From: Diorhabda sublineata
Taxonomy: Eukaryota > Arthropoda > Insecta > Coleoptera > Chrysomelidae
Length of the DNA: 64,000 bases
Direction of reading: 5' to 3'
Assembly (NCBI RefSeq): GCF_026230105.1
Contig: NC_079479.1
Span: 14,891,734 to 14,955,733 of the forward strand
Below the pieces are notes generated by a model. That model worked only from the letters and a program-made list of their open reading frames with translations. It was not told the origin of the DNA and did no database searches. This document shows, piece by piece, positions 26,881-40,100 of this stretch (position 1 is its first letter; every line of letters begins with the position of its first letter). Both the position numbers and the translations under genes were made by a program.

Positions 26881-26932
26881 GTATAGAGTATTTACTGTAG
26901 AAAGTTTCGTGACTTTTGAAATGACTACTTAA

Positions 26933-27842
26933 AATTGGTCACTGGCTCTTCTTCTGAAGATCTAAAGATTCAATAATTGTTAGTGGATAATCAATTTTTC
27001 AGAATAATGTAGTTAAACATCACATACTACCAACATAATAAATTATAAGTACAAACTGAAAACGATTTTTCTTTCAAATTTGTTCATAAAATCTTAATAT
27101 TATGTGTGTAGTAATTGATTGGTTTAATTATGATCCTCGTACGAACTAAATTGTTAAGCGCAATTATGTTAATGAATAATGTATTTTAATTTATTGTAAC
27201 TAAAGTATGGAATTTAATGGTGATTATACATTTGGACCCATAATTGCAGAAATTCGCATTTTGAATGAGTATTGGAAAAATGGTCATCGACAGCTACTTA
27301 TATAAAATTATCATTGCTGTTTAAAAAAAATTAGAGCGATGATAAAACACTCAATTATTGATCAGTTGAGTAGAAAACAGAAGTTTTGGCCAATAATAAT
27401 ATAATCTTACCAACTACTTTTATATCACATATTATACTGTATCATATTTATATGACATTTACCAGATAAATCTAATTTTTTTTATAAATATTTTTTGTTT
27501 TGTATCTACATCTACAGATACCAACTCATTATTCTTGAAAATAAATCAATACAAAATCAATCAAATAATAATTTCATGCATTATTATTATTATTATGGGT
27601 ATTACTTCTCCAAAACTTGTAATATTTTTCTGTATGCAAATAATTTCCCGAGATACGAATTCTAATAGATTTCTATTCGATAATATCTATGATAACAGAG
27701 AATAAACATGTTGAGTACATCAACTTGTTTATTAAATCTAAAAAGTGCACCATTAATAATCAATTCTCCCAATTTTATTATTATGGTAAGTAAGATTCGT
27801 GAATTTAATGATTTGGCCTACAACTACAGTTAGGTCTGCCAA
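26933..27842. other. 3' flank of mAChR-A, no gene seen
   Basis: AT-rich, without recognisable motifs; may include receptor 3' UTR if a distal polyadenylation site is used. Confidence 0.5.
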
Positions 27843-27848
27843 TTTATT
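27843..27848 (-). terminator. candidate polyadenylation signal of mAChR-A
   Basis: AATAAA on the minus strand, 75 nt past the receptor stop codon. Other AATAAA hexamers lie further on (about 27775 and 27730), so the site actually used is uncertain. Confidence 0.4.
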
Positions 27849-27922
27849 ACATCCCAATGAAATCTTACTCAGTTTTTAAAGTGCACCTGCAAGTTCAATC
27901 CTACGTTCGCCCCACGTCTCTG

Positions 27923-28441
27923 CTAATTGTAGTACCCCCTATTCATTGCAGCCCGGTTTCTGTTCTGCCATTTGCACTGCAGAATTCTTAAATAGGTTCT
28001 TCTAAAGCTAGCGTTGCACAAGGCATAACACACTGGATTTATAGTCGAGTTAATATAACACAAGAAATAGAAAAAGTCCCAAACCTGCGGAGGAAGACGC
28101 GTACTAGTGCTTGTCACAGGCTTTAACAGGACTAAAATATTATATGGAGTCCACGTTATTATGAAAGTTAATAAAATGGCTGATAAAGTCTTGGCGGCTT
28201 TTTTGTCAGCTTTCTTTTCTTGGGTTTTCTTTTTTTTCTTGCCTTGACTTTTGATGGCGTTTGCTAAAGGAGTTTTGCCAGCTAGTTGTTTAGGAATTAT
28301 CTTTGCATTTAGAGGTATGCGGATATCTGGCATTGCCGAAGGACGACGGTTTATATGATTATCATGGTCTTGTGGATGATGAAAATCGCTGATGGTGGTT
28401 GTACCTGATGGACCTGTTGTGATAGGATGATTCCTTGGTGC
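27923..28441 (-). CDS. mAChR-A: mAChR-A last coding exon (TM6, TM7, C-tail)
   Basis: Encodes residues 436-607 and the stop. It starts with a His/Pro-rich stretch and continues with a lysine-rich cluster (residues 500-516) before TM6. TM6 has the aminergic WTPYN motif. TM7 has INSTINPVCY. The tail is about 30 residues with a juxtamembrane FRRTYLRIL segment. The acceptor is TATTTTAG. The stop is followed by AT-rich 3' flank. Confidence 0.95.
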   Translation of the reverse strand, partial: APRNHPITTGPSGTTTISDFHHPQDHDNHINRRPSAMPDIRIPLNAKIIPKQLAGKTPLANAIKSQGKKKKKTQEKKADKKAAKTLSAILLTFIITWTPYNILVLLKPVTSTSTRLPPQVWDFFYFLCYINSTINPVCYALCNASFRRTYLRILQCKWQNRNRAAMNRGYYN

Positions 28442-31400
28442 CTAAAATACGACAAAAAATGTGAAATTTGAGAAAAATAATACAATATTCGTACTGGAAA
28501 TTCGATTGTTTTTCATATTACGCTTCTAGAAGTGCATTTCGGAATTCGATTCCAATAGCGCTTTGCCATTTAACTAAAATATTCGAATGCGTGGATAATT
28601 GTCCGAATAAACAATATAATCATAAACAGATGAATATATGCGCAGAATCTTGATACACGTAGTTCAGAAGACAATTGGATACTGGTACTATCAAACAAAA
28701 AAAGAAAGGAAACGATAAACTGGACATCTGATCCTGTTGGATCATGCAACTTATAAAGAACAAAGTCTACTAACAGAAACTACTGGAAATTATATTCAAG
28801 ATTACTACTCTATAAGGAAAAAACTATCATACAGGTTTTTTCAAAAAAATATGGTCCCGGATAAATAGAAAACTGAAAAATATTTGGGGTTTGCTCAGTA
28901 AAAAATTTTCGTAACGCCATCCGTATTCAAGATAAATCTTTTACGATTTTGCCGCAACTACAAATTTTATACGAATATGTTTTCGAAACTGACAATTATG
29001 CGAGGAACAATCAATATTTCATAAATACGCACGGCACTCATACAAAATTAAGAAACGAAAAATTGTGTTTACTCCCCGTATAAACTCTAACAAACCGTCA
29101 ATTCACGTGGACTCATCATCTCCACTAAAAATGAAAACATCGAATAGTAAACATAAATGCATTTCTATTGGTCGCTGTTGCGGGAAGGAGTATGTATACA
29201 ATTTCGAAATATTCCTGCCAGGGATATGGGCAAACGTAAATTCAGAATTACGAAAATGTTATCAGTCTCCAGAACTGAGTAAAGAGGTAGTAGAACACGT
29301 AAAGAAAGCTCTAGCAGCAGACCGCCAAGAGATTTGGGAAAACTGTGTTGAAAATGTTATCAAAGAAGAATATTAGTGTATGTAGTACCACCCTCTTCAT
29401 AATTCAATCAAATGATGACTCTAATTCTAATTTTATTTGCAAAAAATTCATTTTCCTTTATGGAATTTTTCGTTTTCCAGATAAAAAACGAATGGGGTAC
29501 AAAAAGGGCTCAGTTCACGTCTGGGACCCTGTTTAAACCAAACGCCCTTAGACCACACCTGCATCTCTAAAAATTTACGGAAAACCTTCAATATCTGGAT
29601 AACGGTAAGGTTTAGGTATAGAAAAGTATACATAAATTTGCCTTATTTTTTATCCTTGAATGCATTAAAATAGAAAAAAAAACGGGTGGTTCTATTTAAA
29701 AAAATAAAGAAATTTGATATGTATGTAGTTAAATTTCAACATAGATTCAAATATGTCTGACCTTTATAAGGGTCTGCAACTGTCAAATTTTTTACAAAAA
29801 AAATTAATAACTCGAAAAGTATCAATTATTCGAAAAAAGTTCTTAGAAAAAAGTATACTAAAATTTTACATAGAGTTCAAAAATTCATTATTTTATTGGA
29901 TGTTCTACTTAAAATAACAAAGTTACAGTCGACTTCCGGTAGAAAATATTTTAGTTAAAAAGATCGAATACGAAAACCCAAACGTAGAGATTTTCATGAT
30001 GTTACTATAAGTATTTTGCCATATGCGGATAGTTTTAACTCTTTGTGGGACACACTGTACAATCATTACTTTTATACAGCTTTATGGATTTTGAAAATAT
30101 TAGTATTATAAAATAAAATGCTCAATATAATCGTTTCCTTTCATTTTTTTCTAACGACTGCTGGGTGTTGCTTGAACAATTGTTATATTCTGTGCTGTGC
30201 TTTTCGACCATTCATTTGAAAGAACGTGAAACCACATCTTATACATTTGCGCCGAATATTAACAAGACAAGAAAAGTCAATCACGTAGGAATGATTGAAA
30301 TCAGATTAACAAAAGCGTCGACATTGACAGTTTTTAGTGTTTATACGAGGTTGTTGCAGACCTGTGACAATTGAAACGAATACATGTACACTTACCGGCG
30401 TGATTCAAAACTTTGTGTGTATTAAAAGCTAAAGCTGAAAATTTAAGTTGCTTATTTGGCGGATTATAGATTGATTAATGCAGATGTTGCTACTTGGGAA
30501 TTGTTTGTATTTTTTTCTTCTTGAAAACTTATTATGTTGTCATGGGATATGTAATAAAAAAGTACGAATTTAAGCTAATTTCATCCAAGCATATAAGGCA
30601 GTCTCGCTCTTTTTATTTCATTATTTTATCCCAAAGTTCGTTATTGTTTTGAGTTGGTGAGCGGCTTCCCAACTTAATAAACAATTTTCAGACTTTACAA
30701 CAAATTTTACAAAGGTGGTACAGCTCAGTTGATGGTGCTAGCGAGAGATTAAGTTCATCTGGTTTTATGTTTACAATTTTTGTTTTTGATCATAAATTCA
30801 CAATAACATCCAATTCCAGACCATTTGGACATCCTAAGAACCGGTTGCTAAGTTTTGCACACTTGTTTGCTTAAATTTCAATAATCATACAGGGATGGGT
30901 TTACATTAGTATGCGTTCACATTGGCAACGTTCCAGCGGTCTATAGCCATAAAAATCTTTCTGGCTATAGACTTTAAATGAATGTGTTCACATTGCAAAA
31001 GACCACCGCTCAACGTCGCGCCGCTCAAGCTTCGATCTTGTTCGTTTTTTTGAACGGCATCGCCTTCGTAGTGCGCTCCTACAAAGACAGGAAAAAATCT
31101 TATTTGATCACTGCGAAGTTCATGATAAAGGTGATGGAATTCGCCATAAGCAAGTATATTTATATTAAGCTCATGAACGCCTTGTATTTTTTTGCTTTTC
31201 TTTGAAATTAGCCTTCACAATCGTGTACTCTCTATAAGTATTAATCGTTTGGATACTAAATTCATTACGTTCTTTTGGTTCGAAAGCTAGAAAATAACTA
31301 AAACGACGCTTAACCAATTTGAACAGGACAACGCGCGCGATAATATCGCAAAAGCGGCATCGCTCGACGCTCACCGTTCGAGCGTCGCCATTGTGAACGC

Positions 31401-34400
31401 ACACTTAGAATGACGAACGTGTGAGGTTCCGGGTTCCGAAATTCGCGGACTTTTGTCTCATTTTGGAAATGGAAATATGGAAAACAATATAGAATTTCTC
31501 TAAGCTTTATGTTTTGGTTGAATGGGGGTTTTTATTGTTCCATTCATTCGAATCAATAATTAAAAAAGATGAAAAATCAATTCTCAATCAAACTCCTTTA
31601 TATTAAATTCTGTATACCCCACAAGTTTACATATACAAGTTTAAAAATCAACTCAAACAACAAATCGACAGGAGCAGGTAAGATTAGTTTTCATGAAATT
31701 CCTCAAAAGGAATACATTTTTTTTATTCCAAAACCAAAATTTGCTATAAAGATGATATAGTTCAAAAAAACATTTAGATTATGTGTGTTCCCGTGACATT
31801 TCGCGATATCGGTTTCGTCTTAAATATAAGGAAGTTATAACAATTGAAAAAATTATTATTTTATGAACCAGTTTAATTTGGTATTTATTACAGCCTCGAA
31901 AATGGATGCAAAGTCGTTCGAAAGCTTGGTATAGTCTAAATAAGTTCACAAAATTAATAAAATATCTCCCATGACTGCTTTCCCCATGATTGAAAAATGG
32001 TATATGATTTTAGGTCTCTTTTGTTATAAAATTAGTTTTTTTTTTGTATTTTTTCAATTTTTGGTAGACAGACAAATAAATAAAACTGCATTGACGATTC
32101 ACGAAATATAAAAAAAAAGCTTATATCGACCTTTTTGTCGATTTTGACATCCCCGATGGCCCACAACTGCAAGGAGAAGTTTGTAACCACTGATTAGTTT
32201 CGACGTTATTATGTCTCACCAGAATGGTATAAAAAACTATCGTTCCGGTTAAAGACCCGAACTGAAGAATAAGTCAAAGAGCGTCGCTATTTGGTTCAAG
32301 TAGTTAAACATTTACCAGCAAACGCTATCCTGGCGCCATCCCCACTTCCAGCTGCGACCCACAGCTCAGGTAGAAATCTAGCGTAGTCGTCGATTATCTA
32401 GATTTCGATGGTATAAGAGGTGTTTTGAATGTATCAAAATCTCATGAACAGATTTTCCAATAAAACCTTAGCAAAATATTATTTACAAAGCCTACTTACT
32501 TCGGTAATCATTTTAATAGAAACTCCTTCTCCAGATCCATCGCTCGAATCACCTGGAAGTCGAATTAATATGGTGTACACACTTTCAGTTGACGAAGATC
32601 GACCAGTTGATCGATTACTGGTTGGCAAACTCCTAGAATCTCTCGGGCGCATTGGGGTCATGTTGGCCTGATTAAATGTTTGATCCCGTTGTGTAGTAAG
32701 ATTCTGAACATATGAATCCCTGGAAATAGTAACACTTGTTAAATTTATTTTCATTCATCTTAATCAAATTGTAACTTGTTCAAATTGGATCGAATGTAGC
32801 GATTTTATGAATAGCGAATTTTCATTTGGCAAAAATAATTGGCAAATATTCGGACATTTTTCGCTTATAAATAAAATTTCAAACACAAATGTAACGGAGT
32901 TTTTTTTAAAAAACCCTTAATTTCTATTCTCTATTATACAATAAGGAAGTGAACTGATTATTTCGGCTTGTACTAAACTTCAACTTCCTTTGAATGATAG
33001 GTACCACCCCAATTTTTTTAGAAAGAAAATATGAGCTGTGATTGCTGGTGATGATGGTTGATGCTCAGAAAGGCCAAGTCTCAAAAACTGCCAAAATTAG
33101 TGATCAACATAATGGCAGATAATTTCAAATGTTTCAATCCATGTACAATTTTGAAATTACTTGAATTCGAATGTTAGTATAGTTCTTCCAATATAATTTG
33201 CAGAAGACACTCATACCAAATTAAGAAATGAAAAATAATGTTTACTCCCCGTAAAAAATTCGGCAAACATCTAACAAACCGTCAGTCCACGTGGACTCAT
33301 CATCTCCACTGTTTATCAATGAAAACATCGAATCGTAAACATAAATGCATTTCTATTGGTCGAAGCTGTCGGAAGGTGTATGAACACAATTTCTTCGAAA
33401 TATTCCTGCATTTATGTTTGAAAGAAATGTTTCTATTCCTGTCAGCGATTGTAAAAAAGGCCCAACAAACAAAGATTTGGTTACTGTTATTAAGACTCTA
33501 AAGTTAGAGAAAATTTATTACATTGACAAGTTGGGCAAAGATCTTTTATTGTCGATTCACATTAAAATCGTATATGTTGGTATGTGCCTTTGCCATGAGC
33601 TGTGGCAAAAAATAATCTCATTATAAAATTTTCCTCATGAAAGCATAGATTTAGATATTTTTTTGCTCTAGGGATCGGAAAATATTACAATTTCGTTTTT
33701 TTCTTTGCAGTATATAACAAGAGGATGGATTGTGATCTGTTGGCTTGTCCCATGGTAGCTTTGTACTCCATTTTATGGGACTATGATATAATTTTTGGAA
33801 AAATCACCGGTTATAACAAATTTAGATGGTTCCAGATTTCATTTGTATGCTTCATAGAAGATTCCTGCTGTTTGGAAGTGAAGTCATGCTGAACTAGAAT
33901 CAATCAATAAATTCATCTGAATCTGTCTCTAAGAACTAGATATTAAACAATCTACTGAAACTCACTAACGGAATTGTACTTTTTCAACTGAATTTTCGAA
34001 AATGATCCTACAGCTGACACGCTTTTCCTAATTTTTAAATTTATAATTTCCAAAAAGCGTTTTTTTTTCTAAAAATTCTTTTTAAATGCTTGATCATGTA
34101 TTTTGGTGTACCGAATTCATGCTTCATCTCTCTAATCTCTTAAACAAGAATGTTTTCGCATCAATGCTAATAATTGATCACACTGTTTACGTCTGTCTGA
34201 CGTGCGCTTCGATAACCAAGTTATCGCCTTCAGAGACTGAAGGTAAACTAAGATAAACTAAAACTGTTTTAGTTTACCTAAACTAAGATAATTTAAAACT
34301 GATTAACTTAGTTATCGATACGCGCGTCAAACAGTGTAATGGTGAGTGTTGGTGTAGTGATAGTGTAAACGTTCAGTAAGAAAATCACCAATGGTTCCAG

Positions 34401-37058
34401 AAATTCCAGCTTAAATACAAATAGTTGGTGTTCCTTTTTTGGGTTCTATAATTTTACAATTTTATAGCCTCATATTCCCGAAACAAGTTGACACTTCTGG
34501 TTTACATTTTCATATTTCCTCTCCAACTTACACCTGTGCCAAATTTCAAGCATTTATGAAATGGTGATTATAAAAATTGTTGTTGATTTGGTATGGCCCA
34601 CAAACATCTCGGTTTGGTCAAATATATATGGGTCAGCCTATAAAAATCAAGTAAAAAGTTAATAATAATTATTCTTTAGACGTAAGTCAAAAATGTTAGA
34701 TTCATCGCTTCATATAAATTACTAATTCGATATTGAAGGTTATATGGTACTCATATAACTTAGTCCTATTGATGCCTCTTAAACTAATACCACTTTTACA
34801 TCAACAGGAAGATTTAATATTAGATTTTCCAACTAACCTGATGACGTTAAACGACGTACACCTTGAAACAGAACTTTGCAAAGGCGTGTCCAGAGAAACA
34901 GGAGTGATACATCCCTGTCCCTGTTCACTGGGACTCTCTTCTTCAGTGTCGCTGCTTTCTTCCCTTCCGGAATGCCACCAGGCTACGCACCATTCGCGGA
35001 TGCGCCACAAACCAAGAAGTAAACCATGACGTCGATTCGATGCGAGGATTACCTGATAATAATAAAACTTATATTACAATAGTATATGATGCTTGATGTT
35101 GTTGTGTCCTGTATATTGAAGCAAATGTGGTGCTTGAAACGAAGTTTTTCCACTTGCATAATAAGAAATACTGAATACACTATTTACTGCCAAAGAAATT
35201 ACACGGTTTTCGCGTTTCGATAAATATTATTGTGAAACTACTGAGAATTAGAAAATTAAATATCTTTCAAACCTTTGATTCAAATTTGTTTTTATCCTAC
35301 TTTTAAAAAGCATATCAACACTTGATTTTTATCTGGACCGTTTATATATTTTTGAAACTATCAGAGTTAACGGTACCAAAAAATACACAGATTACAGCTA
35401 GGGATACATTTGTACCCCAAACCTGAATGTATATAATCATTCATATAATCATTCATTCACTTAAAAGAATATTTACCAGAAAATCTTGGTTATAATACGA
35501 AAACAAAACGCAAAAATATAAAAAAAAAACAATTAAACTATTTTGTCACTTTCCATATGCATTTTTTGCAGTGAAAGACAAAATGATTACACTGACTGTA
35601 TATTAGTCTCCATTGTCTTTTTTTCTAATCGCGTTAAAAAAGCATCCGGGAGTAGACCTTCATGTTCTATTGCTTTTCTATTTTCCAGGTCGGAAAATAC
35701 ATAAATAATATGAGAGTTCTAAGAGTAATAACATTGTTTTCCATCGGCGATTCTCCGAGCTCCTTCAGGAATTTTCTACGGCAATATTTACGAGTAGTAG
35801 CTGATTAAATTGAAAATTACACACTCCCTAAAATAAATATATTTTATCCAGAAGTATCCAGTAGTCGTCCAAATATTATCATAGATCATCTATTAGTGAG
35901 ATAAGTTAGTCTACGTGCTTAATACTCTTCAACCATTCTATCATTGGTATCTACAGCATCTGGTTTAAATTTACTATCAACTCCAGCTACTGCATTATCC
36001 TGGTGTTCTGTAGACTGTAGTAGAAAGTTGGTTGTCAATAACGTTACATTTTTTATAGAATTTGTTTTTTCAAAATCTAAAATATATGCATAGATTACAC
36101 CAAGGTTATTTAAATCAGTTTTCTTATTAATGCATTGAGCGTTTTGGGCAATATATGTTGTTTCTAAAAATAGACGTTTTTGACAGGTTTATAATGTATC
36201 GCTAATGAACATCAGGATATAATCTGCTATCACTCTTGTAAGAGGTTATCCGATAAGTGAGTAACCCTCCAACTGACCGATGTACTTCTCGTTACAAATC
36301 AAACAAGGAATTTCATATACTATGCTAGACAATTTATTAATTGGTGTGTTATCTTTTATTTTACTAAAAATTGATCGAATTTTAAAGATTTGACTGACTG
36401 CACGCTATCTTAATATCTTAAAATTGTGTTGTTTAAAGAGTACAGTCAAAATTCCTATATTCAATCCATTCAAAGAATTGTAAATAGGTTAATTAACCGT
36501 CATAGTTTTAAGAAATCTCTGGGAAATCACTTTTTTACAAATTCAAAATGAAAAACAAGAAAAATTTGCTTTGTTACCTTTAAATCCTGTTTATACAAAG
36601 GGAGTGGAAGGAATATTTAACATGGGTTAAATATTGGTTGATAAATGAAACAATACATTGAAACAATTGCTGGGTAATCCTAAGGAAGAAATACCAAATT
36701 TGGAAAAGAATGGTATATATGAAATTAGCTGTAGTGATTGTGATGGGAAGTATTTGTATTTTGGGCAGACTAAGAGATTGTCCGGTTTAAGGAGTACATA
36801 ACACAAATACGGTCGGACCGAAAAATCGAGTATTGTCAATCACGCTGCCAGTCATAATTGAGAAGCAGATCAAATGTGAATATTTGTTCTGAATTTTTAG
36901 CACATCTAACCTAACCCTAACCTATAAGTTCCCATTTTTTTTATTTCCATATTTTTTTTCATAAATCTGCCGTAAAAACGAAGATTTAAACTCGAAATCG
37001 GATGATTTTACGATTTTCTACAGCCAAAAAACAAGGGGACCGCGAAAGTATGAAATTA

Positions 37059-37116
<58 letters not shown>

Positions 37117-40100
37117 TATAAACCCATAAATAACGCACCACCCTTTATTTCAATATCAAAACCTAGAATGTTAATATTTTGGGTTTCTTCTTTTTTTTCA
37201 CCACAAAAAGTTGAAGTATTTTAAATGTTAACGATAAAATATAGCAAAGTTTCTTATCAGCAAATAACAGTCTTAGTGGTTTTTTAAAATTTTTATTTTA
37301 ATATTAATTTAAATTTATTAAACAAAAAAATATTTCCAGAAATCGGGGTCGTGCGTTATTTTTAACCACGAGTGTATATATTTATATATGAATTTTAACG
37401 AAGTCTTGCCAGCTATATTATAAGCGTTTCCTTATTGGGAACGTGGCAATGAAACACCGAAGTAGACTAATTTTAATATATTTTGCGAGCTTTCGAATAC
37501 TTATGTATTCATCCTCTGTGAAATAATCAATTAAGATTTTCGGTGGCTTTGAGTTGTATAGATTTCTATAGATATAGGAATTTTGAATTTAAACCGTCCT
37601 GCTCGTGAAAAAAGTATTGCTTTACTCACTCGTTGCATAAATAACTATTATAATACCGCTAACATTTATAATGTTAATTTATTTTTTATTCAGTTTTGTT
37701 TCAAAATAATTTTTTTCGTATTACGATAACAGAACAATATTTCACATGTGAACTCACCGGTTTTTTTCTTCTATGAGTATCTACACAAATATTGTGCATA
37801 TACACAGAGTCGGAGTCGGCCCCTGTAGATTCTGATCGTGGCCGCTTCCACTCGTCGTGGTCCATCGTTGAACAAGCATTGTTTTGCTCATCACTGCACA
37901 CGAATACACTATATGTAACACACAATTAAATAAAACAAATTAAAGATCGAATTGTTTTTTACCCTAGCAACATTGAACATCTAAGGAAAAAATAAGTAGC
38001 TTGTAAAAAATTCCATACGTGTATAATAGTTTGAAGAAAAGATGCACCTTTCGAAAAATGAAGATTTCATAGTTTTAAAGAAAACAAAATTTACTTGCAT
38101 GACAAATTTTGAAGAATTAAGAAATTCGGCTAGAATGGAAATTATGCTAGTAGCTTTAATTTGATAAGGGTTACCAGTACTTATAGTATGATCTGGTAAT
38201 AGCCAGAAATAATCAGTTAAACTGATTTAATAGGTTTTATGACGAAGTTTTTTTAGATTTTGGCTATTCTAAATTCAATAATCTTAGTAAACAAAACAGG
38301 TGAGAAAATTTTTTTTAGCTAAATTTATTATATTAAGTCAGAAACCAGTTTTATTGATGAGCTTCATTATTTATATAAAATTACTAGCAGACCCGGTCAC
38401 GCGTTGTGGTGGCTGAGTGATTTAAACAGGATATATAGTGTGTAGTCTAAGAAAATATATCACATTAAAGTGTGGAGCCATCTATAAGGTGCAAAGGACA
38501 AAATTTTACAGTTATCTCTAAAGAAATTCGCTTAAGGCGCCATCTGTCCCAGATTTATGGAAACTACGATTAATAACAACAATCAATGTTGATGATCAGT
38601 TTATTATCAATTATCAATTATTGAGACCATTAGTTTAAATAATAAACATCCTATCATTTAAGTTGGACCAAATTACATACAGGGCGGTCCAGCTAGGTGC
38701 ACCTAGCTTTTCTCTTTTTTTTTGTAACTAAAATCAAAAATGCTCACACACGTCGATTTTAAGCATATTATTCGATCTGCGCCTTTCACCCCCTAGCGGG
38801 GATGGATCGACTGATACATCATTTAAAAGGACACAAAATTGTCTTTCTAATGATACCCTATTTGTTGAATTTTGCTAAAACAGTTAATGCGAAAACGACG
38901 TTAAAGACATTAAGCCGAAAATTTTGGTATTAATGAAAAATACAAATAAGTTCTAATTATTACTAGTGAAAACAACTGCAATCGTTAGTACATTCCAATG
39001 TTTGTTCTTTATAACATGCTTGGTAAAAAAAAGTAAACTAGCCGTTAAATTGATTTATTAAAACCTTACATTAACAAATGTTGAAAATGTGACCCATTTG
39101 ATTCCATACAATAATACAGATTTTGTTCAAATCTATTTCTAACATTTTGTAGTATATCAGGTGTTATGTTTCTGTACTCTGCTGTAATCCGTTGGCGAAG
39201 ATCTCCTATGGACTCGGGCTTCGTGGCAAAAAAATTATTTTTTAATTGTCCCCAAAGAAAAGGCGATAAATCCGGTGACCTGGCAAGCTATTCTTACAGG
39301 AGCCACATAGTGCGGAGGTGCTTCATCTTGCTGAAAATGAAGCCGATCAGCAGTATGATTTTGGTCATCTTCAATTATTTGTGTTATTAAAGGATCAATT
39401 CTAACTTCAAGCATGTTTAGGTAGACTTCACCAGTTAAATTTCCAGGAATAAAAAGTGGTCTTAGGATATGATTTCCTAATATGCCACACCAGACGTTTA
39501 TTTTTTGAGGATGTTGGGTATGAACATCACGGAATAATTGTGGGTTACTATTATTCCAGTAACGGCAATTGTGCCTATTTTCAGCTCCAATCAAATAAAA
39601 TATGCATTCGTCGGAAAAACAAATGTTAAATAATAATTGCGGATCTTCAATTAAACGCTGGCTCATTGTTTCACAAAATTGCAGCCTTCTATCAGCATCA
39701 TCCTCATTTAGTTCCTGTACGCTTTTAAAATTCGTATTATGGACGAACGGGAGACACCTGAAGCTTTCAGCTAGTTGACGAGTACTTTGAGTATGATCCA
39801 ATTCAACATGTCCTAACACAGCTACTTCCACAGCTTCAGTTCTGATCGGTTTCTGCGGCTGGTATTTTACATTACGACAGAATCGGTATCTACAATCTTT
39901 TTAACTAACTTGCCATGTACACATCGTTCACATTTTTATCGGGATGACTCTCATTAAATAAGCAAGTCGTAAGTCTAGCACAACTATTATTTTGAAAATA
40001 AAGTTTAACTATTTCAACTCGTTCTGAAATGGAATAAATGATTTTGTACCGTGAAATTAAAATAACTTGAAAAGCAACCAAACTGAATCAATAAAGAGAA

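Larger units (their letters stand above)
23188..26932. mobile_element. long-TIR foldback element, one arm split by a hAT insertion
   Basis: Left arm 23188-23562; right arm 24508-24838 continuing at 26889-26932 after the hAT. Paired segments include GAAAGTTTCTGACTTTT, AGAAGTGGCTTTTCATTTT, the ACAGGGCTGCCAG-like box, CGCTCTGGCAGACT and CCGTGCGAGTG-like segments. The centre (23563-24507) holds a short CCTAA tract and a transposase tail relic. Confidence 0.8.

Noticed and set aside
32100..32420. Possible additional receptor exon in the GC-richer stretch of the last intron
   Set aside because: Exons 6 and 7 already join in phase; no frame with splice sites or conserved loop sequence was seen there.
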